Assembly: GCA_017651265.1 (NCBI GenBank)
Contig: JAGCDO010000039.1
Coordinates: forward strand, 46,305 to 110,304
Length of the DNA: 64,000 bases
Direction: 5' to 3'
DNA from: Prevotella sp.
GTDB taxonomy: Bacteria > Bacteroidota > Bacteroidia > Bacteroidales > Bacteroidaceae
A model generated the notes under the pieces. The model did not search any database, was not told the DNA's origin, and saw only the letters and a list, made by a program, of their open reading frames with translations. Numbering within the stretch: position 1 is the stretch's first letter; each line of letters opens with the position of its first letter. Of the stretch, positions 58,915 through 64,000 are shown in pieces. A program made the position numbers and the translations under genes.

Positions 58915-60012
58915 ATGATAGAGAAGAGCATCCAAACAATTATTGAGATTTGCAATAAGGCTTTGTTTCAGCACGAGTCAGGCTGGAAGAATGTCGGCCT
59001 CCCTGATGTTGGCGAGATTGAGCTTTTGTTGAAAATCGCAGGTTGCCAAGGAGTTCTTTCTTCGTTCATGCATGGTTTGTTGGAACGTGATTACCAAGAT
59101 GAAGAACTGAGAGATATTATCATTACTTGGTACGGGATCGCAGAGAAGTCTCAAAGGGGGTATAAAAAAAGAGTGATGCTCATGGAAAACTTGGCCAAGG
59201 TTTTCAAGAAGGCAGGATTGGATGTGATGTTCATTAAGGGAGCTACCTTGGCCAAATACTATCCTGTACCTGAATGGCGAATGTTCAGTGATATCGATTT
59301 CTACCTCTATGGTGACTATGATGAAGGTATCTTGGTTCTGAAAGATATAGATGTTGATTTTGACGAAGGCTTCCATCATCATTCTACAGGAAGTTTATTT
59401 GACATTCTGCTTGAAAACCACTACGACTTTGTTGATAGGGTGAATCATAAGTGTAATATTCTGATTGATGATGAATTGAAAAAACTGGCTGTGGAGGAGG
59501 GGAAGAATTGTCCCTTTACTTTTGGGGACACGACAATTGACAATGCCTATTGCATGACACCCACAATGAATGCCATTTTCTTGATTAGGCACATGTCAAC
59601 TCATTTTGCTTCTGAGACAATTCCTTTGAGAATGCTATACGACTGGGCTTTGTTCCTAAAGAAAGACAGTGGAAATGTTGATTGGAATCGGGTGCTCCAT
59701 ATATATGAGCAATCGGGTATGGATTATTTCGCAGGAATGATACAGGGAATCCTTGTAGAAAAGTTCCATATTAACATCGCTGAATGCCCCATCAAACCCA
59801 TTATGGATGCTACAACTGAACGTATATGGAATAGCATCATTGATTCTTCATCAAAAACTAAGGGGGGTAGATCATTGCTAGGTATAGTGAAAGAGGCTAC
59901 AACCTTCTTCAGAAATCGATGGAAGTACAAAGTTGCCTTCCCTCCAGAATCATTCTGGCGGTTGTGTCTGAGCTTTATTTGGGTTCATCTTAAGAGTCGA
60001 CTAAAGATATAA
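58915..60012 (+). CDS. PF14907-type nucleotidyltransferase-fold protein 1
   Basis: 365 residues from ATG at 58915, two bases after the FemAB stop; an alternative ATG at 58900 would overlap it. The core KKAGLDVMFIKGATLAKYYPVP and EWRMFSDIDFYLYGDYDEG holds the DxD-like acidic pair of the nucleotidyltransferase fold (SDIDFYL). LIRHMSTHFASE and LRMLYDWALFLKK follow. Such proteins are frequent in Bacteroidota polysaccharide loci but lack an assigned activity. Confidence 0.82.
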   Translation: MIEKSIQTIIEICNKALFQHESGWKNVGLPDVGEIELLLKIAGCQGVLSSFMHGLLERDYQDEELRDIIITWYGIAEKSQRGYKKRVMLMENLAKVFKKAGLDVMFIKGATLAKYYPVPEWRMFSDIDFYLYGDYDEGILVLKDIDVDFDEGFHHHSTGSLFDILLENHYDFVDRVNHKCNILIDDELKKLAVEEGKNCPFTFGDTTIDNAYCMTPTMNAIFLIRHMSTHFASETIPLRMLYDWALFLKKDSGNVDWNRVLHIYEQSGMDYFAGMIQGILVEKFHINIAECPIKPIMDATTERIWNSIIDSSSKTKGGRSLLGIVKEATTFFRNRWKYKVAFPPESFWRLCLSFIWVHLKSRLKI

Positions 60013-60025
60013 CCATTAGGATACC

Positions 60026-60043
60026 GTAAGCATTCTATCTTTG
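60026..60043 (+). promoter_or_regulatory. Possible internal promoter and left copy of GTAAGCATTC repeat
   Basis: GTAAGCATTC at 60026-60035 is repeated at 61157-61166, just after the next gene. TATCTTTG at 60036-60043 matches the -7 box and overlaps the TTG start. Confidence 0.45.
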
Positions 60044-61153
60044 GATAATACTGATCGCTTTTTAGGTGTAGCTCAGACCGAAGCCGTGGAATGGCTTCGG
60101 TTTGTTTTGAATATAGAAAGAACTATTCCTTCGATTAATAATTGGAGAAATGTTTTTGTTTTCTGTGACAAGCAGAAGATAGGAGGGGTATGTGAGCCGA
60201 CGAGGTTTGCTGTTCATGTGGATGATAAGGTTCTGCTTGGCTGGATGGCTCTTGTAAGACAATTGGAAATAAGTAATTCGTTACTGAACGAACGGGTTTG
60301 TCAATTGTTCCTGAAGCTACAGGAGGATGGATTTAGGTGTTGTTTGTTGAAGGGGCAAGGGAATGCGGAGATGTATCCTAATCCTAATCTGAGATTTCCA
60401 GGGGATATAGATGTGTGGATAGATGCTGACGAAAGATCTATTTATGAGTATGTTATAAAATTATTCCCTAATGCTAAAGAGAGTTTCAAGCACATTAAAT
60501 TTCCTGTGTTCAACGATGTCCACGTAGATGTGCATCAAACTCCGTTGAAGTTGCGCAACGCCGTCTGTCATAGTAGGTTACAACAATGGATTGAGGATAA
60601 TAAAGAGGAACAGTTTAGTCATATGGTGAAATTGACGGGTACTGAAACAGAAGTGGCGGTACCTACGGCAAGGTTCAATGCTGTTTATCATTTGGGGCAT
60701 ATCATGACTCACATTTTTGATAAAGGCATAGGGTTGCGGCAGCTGATAGATTATTACTATGTGCTGAAAAACTTAGAGGGTATATCTGAGGAAGAGAAAG
60801 AGCAAATACGAAAGGCTTGGAAAAGGTTTGGTATGGGCCGACTTGCTTCAGCTATCATGTGGATAGAGCATGAGGTGCTTGGGCTTCCTGAACAGTATTT
60901 GTTGACAACACCAGATGAGAAGTGGGGGAGGAAGATTTTTGAAAGTACGTTGGAAGGAGGTAACTTAGGGAAGTACAGCCAACGACAGGTAAATGTTGGA
61001 AAGGGTAAGCTAAACAAACGAATAGCTACATTTAAACGGTTGATGAGACTTTTCCCTTGCTTCCCGGGTGAAACTTTTTCCCGTATGATGACAAAGACCG
61101 TGACGATGTTCAAGAGGGATATGGGCAAGATGATAAACCTAAGTGTTCGATAG
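60041..61153 (+). CDS. PF14907-type nucleotidyltransferase-fold protein 2
   Basis: 370 residues if translation begins at TTG 60041; the first ATG is at 60245. The N-terminal 68 residues resemble the family's N-terminal helices, so the long form is preferred. The core is GFRCCLLKGQGNAEMYPNPN and LRFPGDIDVWIDADERS (GDIDVW acidic pair); HLGHIMTHIFDKGIGLRQLIDYYYVL follows. Paralogue of the gene upstream, though diverged. Last gene before the operon terminator. Confidence 0.8.
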   Translation: MDNTDRFLGVAQTEAVEWLRFVLNIERTIPSINNWRNVFVFCDKQKIGGVCEPTRFAVHVDDKVLLGWMALVRQLEISNSLLNERVCQLFLKLQEDGFRCCLLKGQGNAEMYPNPNLRFPGDIDVWIDADERSIYEYVIKLFPNAKESFKHIKFPVFNDVHVDVHQTPLKLRNAVCHSRLQQWIEDNKEEQFSHMVKLTGTETEVAVPTARFNAVYHLGHIMTHIFDKGIGLRQLIDYYYVLKNLEGISEEEKEQIRKAWKRFGMGRLASAIMWIEHEVLGLPEQYLLTTPDEKWGRKIFESTLEGGNLGKYSQRQVNVGKGKLNKRIATFKRLMRLFPCFPGETFSRMMTKTVTMFKRDMGKMINLSVR

Positions 61154-61173
61154 ACTGTAAGCATTCGATAAAC

Positions 61174-61232
61174 TATAGGTAGTAATACCTATATAACAAC
61201 AGCTACAATCACATTCGATTGTAGCTGTTGTT
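61174..61232 (+). terminator. Double hairpin ending the exopolysaccharide operon
   Basis: TATAGGTA-GTAA-TACCTATA (61174-61193), then a perfect 16-bp stem AACAACAGCTACAATC (61195-61210) / GATTGTAGCTGTTGTT (61217-61232) with a 6-nt loop. The tail is only moderately T-rich. Confidence 0.7.
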
Positions 61233-61352
61233 GTATCTATAATGTAATATATGTAATACTATGTCATATAGTTTTGGTCATTATGGATTCTGTATGTGTG
61301 TCTCTTGCGTAAAATAATCCTCCCAAAGGAGTGTTTTTCTCAGTTTTATTTG

Positions 61353-61361
61353 TATCTTTGC
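61353..61361 (+). promoter_or_regulatory. Promoter -7 box of the small-protein unit
   Basis: TATCTTTGC, preceded by T-rich DNA. It leads into a ~155-nt leader before the small ORF. Confidence 0.6.
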
Positions 61362-61365
61362 AGTG

Positions 61366-61522
61366 TCATGTGCGATTTTGCTTGTCTTTTAATGCAGCAC
61401 TGAGGTAAGTGAAAATCTGACATGGCAAAATTCTGGGCCGCTCTGCTATGCCGCTGCCCAAGCAAGAGTTTTTGTTGCTCTATTACTTCTAAATACTGTT
61501 ACATTAAAGTGCTGCGGAATTT
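61366..61522 (+). ncRNA. Structured leader RNA candidate before the small ORF
   Basis: GCAGCACT near 61394 pairs with AGTGCTGC near 61508, closing a ~110-nt domain. ATTTTGC can pair with GCAAAAT, and TTGCTTG with CAAGCAA, within or across it. No riboswitch class was recognised. It may be a cis-acting element or an independent small RNA. Confidence 0.4.
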
Positions 61523-61657
61523 ATGCTTATGAAAACGGAAACTATCAACCGCAAGATTTATGTGAAACCAGCAATTGGGGTACTTATGCTTGAGGAGCCG
61601 AAACTGTTGGTGGTAGATAGCGATGAGTATTATTACCAAGGAGCGCCGGACGATTGA
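61523..61657 (+). CDS. Small hypothetical protein (44 aa), Prevotellaceae-type small ORF
   Basis: Begins MLMKTETINRKIYVKPAIGV and ends EYYYQGAPDD; 44 residues from ATG at 61523 (or 42 from 61529). The pattern of a basic N-terminus, a K-I-Y-V-K-P segment, a hydrophobic-acidic centre (VLMLEEPKLLVVDSDEYY) and a glycine-containing end resembles short proteins that I recall as frequent in Prevotella genomes. It has its own promoter, long leader and strong terminator, which supports a real gene. Function unknown. Confidence 0.6.
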   Translation: MLMKTETINRKIYVKPAIGVLMLEEPKLLVVDSDEYYYQGAPDD

Positions 61658-61662
61658 CACCT

Positions 61663-61693
61663 AAAAAACAGCAGCTACAAGCTGCTGTTTTTT
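61663..61693 (+). terminator. Strong Rho-independent terminator of the small-protein unit
   Basis: AAAAAACAGCAGCT-ACA-AGCTGCTGTTTTTT: a perfect 14-bp stem with a 3-nt loop and a T-tract. It is bidirectional in form. Confidence 0.9.
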
Positions 61694-61753
61694 GTTTATG
61701 GTAGGAACAAGTCGTCCATCGTTACTTCATTTTGTATTAGGTTGTAGTAACCT

Positions 61754-61864
61754 ATAACCAGCGGAAATGTGTATTTTTCTTCATGTTTCCGCTGAAAATA
61801 AGGTAAAAATGTGCTTATAACCAGCGGAAACATGTATTTATCTTTATGTTTCCGCTGGAAATAG
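61754..61864. repeat. Paired hairpin repeat (CCAGCGGAAA type)
   Basis: Two copies, 63 bp apart (ATAACCAGCGGAAA at 61754 and 61817). The second forms a perfect 13-bp stem CCAGCGGAAACAT / ATGTTTCCGCTGG with a 12-nt loop; the first is less perfect. An R4 element follows at 61868-61975. Confidence 0.75.
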
Positions 61865-61867
61865 AAA

Positions 61868-61975
61868 TCCGCATAATCTGCCAGATCCGCATGACTTTTA
61901 TTCGACCACGGATTGAACAGATTAAACGGATAATTATCAAATCCGCAATCCGTGTGATCCGTGGTCAGTTAAATA
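61868..61975. repeat. R4 repeat element, inverted-arm copy
   Basis: CGACCACGGATTGAACAGAT ... ATCCGTGTGATCCGTGGTCAG. The outer GACCACGGAT and ATCCGTGGTC form a perfect 10-bp inverted pair. It is the rightmost R4 copy in the window. Confidence 0.8.
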
Positions 61976-61982
61976 ATATATG

Positions 61983-63152
61983 TTAGTATAGTAGGCCGAA
62001 CATCCATAGAGGGATAATGTTCCCAAAACCAGTCTCAATATCATCTTTTACTACATACGCATTGCTGACATCTTTGACTTGCTTCTGCTTTTTCTTCTTT
62101 CCTCCAACTTCAAATGTAAATGTATCATTGACCAGGAAATCGGAAACTGGCGATGAAGTAGTTTCGTAATGAACACGAAGCTGATTGAAGAAGAATGTTT
62201 CACGAATGGTTCCAATTTCTACATTAGGATTACCTAATACATATACCAGTGAAGGGTTATCTATGTATACCTTTTCCACTTTACCGAGCCCTTGAATGCC
62301 TCCGGTACTGTCACGTAGCTGGCCTATTAGACCGGCTTTTTCAATCCATGTACATAAATCAGCTACGTTGTTGCGTGATACCTCTAACTGACCGCCAATC
62401 TGTGTGAAGTTTGGTTTAAATGGGGCGCTTTGAGCTATAATGGCCAATAAGCGTTTTAACTTTCGTGTAGTTGCTGGTGTGAGATCAGCATATTGAGGAA
62501 TATCTGTTTCCAATGTGGCGTTGACAATTTGGGTGAGATATCGTTCAAAATTCATATCTCTGAATGGATAGTAGCCACGTTGCAGATAGTCGGAGAAGTG
62601 TTGTAGAGGGAGAAAGTCCCTTGGATACACAACTTGATGGGATATAACTTGATCGAGATTATATACAGGTAATTCAATCTGATGAAACAACTGAAGGTAT
62701 TCTCGATAGGAGAGGCCCTGCATTTCAAACGTAAGGACACGACGACTAAGGTCTGCCGCACCCTTTGAAATATCAAGAATGGATGAACCCGTAAAAACGA
62801 CTTGCAATTCGGAGTGGTAATCATATATCAGTTTAAGTTCGCGTGACCATCCTTTATATTTGTGTATCTCGTCAATGAATAGGTATTTACCTCCCGTCTT
62901 AGCGAAAGAATCTGCTAATTCTACAAGTGTATGAGAAGCAAAATATAAATCCTCTGCAACTACGTATAAAGTCTGCTGGCGCGGAAGGTTCTCTTTGATA
63001 TACTGAAGCACCATAGTCGTTTTTCCAACACCCCTGGGGCCGAGAATACCTATCATGCGGGCATGCCAGTCAATCTGCTTATACATATAGCGGTGAAATG
63101 TGGACGTTATTTCACGAAGAAGTTTGTCAAAAGTTGTCTGTAATCTTTCCAT
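61983..63152 (-). CDS. AAA+ ATPase with C-terminal DUF4143-like region
   Basis: 389 residues from ATG at 63152; the longer in-frame start at 63209 lies upstream of the promoter box and is rejected. Walker A GPRGVGKTTMV at about 35-45, Walker B YLFIDEIHKYKGW, sensor region VVFTGSSILDISKG, then a winged-helix-like IGGQLEVSRNNVADLCTWIEKAG and a C-terminal part that ends NIIPLWMFGLLY. These ATPases are widespread in Bacteroidales, often with dozens of copies, and have no firm function. Promoter TATCTTTGC (complement of 63179-63187) with two palindromic sites upstream. Confidence 0.88.
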   Translation of the reverse strand: MERLQTTFDKLLREITSTFHRYMYKQIDWHARMIGILGPRGVGKTTMVLQYIKENLPRQQTLYVVAEDLYFASHTLVELADSFAKTGGKYLFIDEIHKYKGWSRELKLIYDYHSELQVVFTGSSILDISKGAADLSRRVLTFEMQGLSYREYLQLFHQIELPVYNLDQVISHQVVYPRDFLPLQHFSDYLQRGYYPFRDMNFERYLTQIVNATLETDIPQYADLTPATTRKLKRLLAIIAQSAPFKPNFTQIGGQLEVSRNNVADLCTWIEKAGLIGQLRDSTGGIQGLGKVEKVYIDNPSLVYVLGNPNVEIGTIRETFFFNQLRVHYETTSSPVSDFLVNDTFTFEVGGKKKKQKQVKDVSNAYVVKDDIETGFGNIIPLWMFGLLY

Positions 63153-63178
63153 AATGGGTAATATTATATGATTTCGGG

Positions 63179-63254
63179 GCAAAGATACACAAAAATAACG
63201 AAAACGCACTGAGTTTAGTGCAATTTTTTAATAAAAGTGCACTGAGTTGGGTGC
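63179..63254 (-). promoter_or_regulatory. Promoter with paired palindromic operators of the AAA+ ATPase gene
   Basis: -7 box TATCTTTGC on the minus strand (63179-63187). Two copies of a palindrome, GCACTGAGTTTAGTGC (63206-63221) and GCACTGAGTTGGGTGC (63239-63254), lie 33 bp apart, about three helical turns. The first covers the -33 region, which suggests repression. Confidence 0.6.
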
Positions 63255-63347
63255 GATTTTGTCCAATTAGCTTCTTTTGAAAGAATAGCGACCACGATTT
63301 TTACCTAACATTTCCCGTAAAATTCACGAAACAACGATGTGTAAAGG

Positions 63348-63376
63348 GTTTGAGCAACGGGAGATGTTGCTCAAAC
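63348..63376. repeat. Perfect 11-bp hairpin GTTTGAGCAAC/GTTGCTCAAAC
   Basis: Stem of 11 bp with loop GGGAGAT. No T-tract follows. Nearby TCCCGTAGAT repeats (63386-63410) are direct copies. The 63256-63480 stretch has no gene. Confidence 0.7.
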
Positions 63377-63486
63377 ATATCCCGTAGATTTCCCGTAGAT
63401 CTCCCGTTCATCTAACCTTTTTCTTAGATTATTAGAATATTAGAAGTTAGAAGTTTAGAGAATAGATTTCAAGACCAGGTTGTTAT

Positions 63487-63602
63487 AAACTATGGCAGTT
63501 TGCGTTGGAAACTATGGCAGTTTCTGGTAAAAAGTGCCTCAAACGCTGATAGCGGGAACGTCAAACGCTGGGAGCGTTTGCCTTGATCACTGGGAGCGTT
63601 TA
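63487..63602. repeat. Array of 22-bp-period palindromes (AAACTATGGCAGTTT and AAACGCTGGGAGCGTTT types)
   Basis: AAACTATGGCAGTTT at 63487 and 63509 (22 bp apart). AAACGCTGATAGCG at 63541, AAACGCTGGGAGCGTTT at 63563, and a half unit CTGGGAGCGTTT ending at 63602 (63585 register) are again 22 bp apart. It lies upstream of the promoter at 63699. Confidence 0.8.
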
Positions 63603-63698
63603 CGGCGTTCAGTGTTTTTTAACAGAAAGGTGGTGGTTTGTTAACAGATTTTTGCACCCTATGAGGGGTGGTTTTTTGGTCATCCCGGATTTTTTTCG

Positions 63699-63707
63699 TA
63701 CCTTTGC
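63699..63707 (+). promoter_or_regulatory. Promoter -7 box of the VapE-like gene
   Basis: TACCTTTGC with a T-rich -33 region (GTTTTTTGG near 63671). The start codon at 63786 gives a leader of ~70 nt. Confidence 0.6.
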
Positions 63708-63785
63708 AGGCGCAAAACATGAAGGGGTAACCTGGAGTGTCAGCGCTACTAACAATTATTAACAATTAATCTTTTATTACCATTT

Positions 63786-64000
63786 ATGAATGACACAATT
63801 ATGATGGGTGGAAACACCATGAGTAACACACAGGAAAACACGCTCGCAACCGAGTTGTTCCTACAAGACAATTACCTTTTCCGCCGCAATGTGCTGAGCG
63901 GGAAGGTGGAGTTTGCAGCACTGCCTGCCGAAGAGCCTGTTTACAGGACGCTCACGCAGGCGGCCCTCAACAGCATCGTGATCAGGGCCAAGCGTGAGGC
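63786..64000 (+). CDS. VapE/VirE-like protein (DUF3874-type primase-helicase family), N-terminus only
   Basis: Starts at ATG 63786 and runs off the right edge after 71 codons. MGGNTMSNTQENTLATELF, then LQDNYLFRRNVLSGKVEFAAL and YRTLTQAALNSIVIRAKREA resemble the N-terminus of Bacteroidales virulence-associated E family proteins, in which a YxFRxNxLTGxxEFR segment is followed by a helix with LNSI. These are usually found on integrated mobile elements. Too little is visible to confirm the helicase domain. Confidence 0.5.
   Translation, partial: MNDTIMMGGNTMSNTQENTLATELFLQDNYLFRRNVLSGKVEFAALPAEEPVYRTLTQAALNSIVIRAKRE

Noticed and set aside
60064-60080. tRNA-like GTGTAGCTCAGACC string
   Set aside because: It is inside a coding frame and no cloverleaf arms can be formed around it. 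No tRNA or rRNA gene was recognised in the window.

Overview
The window looks like a chromosomal segment of a Bacteroidales bacterium, most likely Prevotella/Segatella (inference). Evidence: many Bacteroidota-type promoters with a TAnnTTTGC -7 box, SusC-type TonB receptor architecture, GxxExxY, ORF6N and DUF3990 families, and core genes (radA, queC, kdsA, gmd, fcl) of Bacteroidales type. The gene-dense left half has moderate GC. The right part, from about 37.9 to 61 kb, is visibly more AT-rich, as expected for an exchangeable surface-polysaccharide locus.

Region 1 (1-11.7 kb) is a sulfur-assimilation block. A minus-strand unit (sulfur carrier with a protected C-terminus, ThiF/MoeB-type activating enzyme, JAMM protease) lies divergent from a plus-strand operon: DsrE-like and TusA-like proteins, a family 2 encapsulin shell with a cyclic-nucleotide-binding domain, a cysteine desulfurase with a long cargo-type N-terminal extension, and a MetY-like PLP enzyme. 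The parts suggest that cysteine sulfur is mobilised in or at a protein nanocompartment and relayed to a carrier thiocarboxylate for homocysteine synthesis. A palindromic operator lies exactly midway between the two divergent promoters. A third copy lies at the same distance from the promoter of a periplasmic binding protein/TonB receptor pair, tying that pair to the same regulon. A canonical MetY is nearby.

Region 2 (12-31.3 kb) is mostly housekeeping: queC, a GH3/GH43 xylan-oligosaccharide pair, a BtuB-like receptor, radA, a lipoprotein/TPR pair, a phospholipase-D-like protein, kdsA-kdsD, then nucleotide-sugar genes (UDP-glucuronate epimerase, gmd, fcl). Low-complexity repeats lie between genes and also sit in frame inside gmd, fcl, radA, the GH3 gene and the end of the sulfur-carrier gene.

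Region 3 (31.3-61.2 kb) is an exopolysaccharide locus. A ~410-nt structured leader precedes wza and wzz. Behind them are repeat-rich accessory cassettes (truncated ORF6N, a DUF3791/DUF3990 toxin-antitoxin-like module between 54-bp direct repeats, GxxExxY), then polymerase, flippase, two acyl carrier proteins, two FabG-like reductases, an acyl-activating enzyme, a KAS III-like synthase, two cytidylyltransferases (one fused to a Gfo/Idh/MocA dehydrogenase), an aminotransferase, two LicD proteins, several acetyltransferases, an initiating sugar-phosphate transferase, a MaoC/CitE-like pair, a DegT-like and a FemAB-like protein and two PF14907-type nucleotidyltransferases. No intact ordinary glycosyltransferase was found, only a 47-codon GT2 remnant. 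The predicted product is a polymer with acyl and CDP-activated phospho-substituents (inference).

Region 4 (61.2-64 kb) has a small-protein transcription unit, an AAA+ ATPase with paired operator sites, palindromic arrays and the start of a VapE-like gene running off the window.
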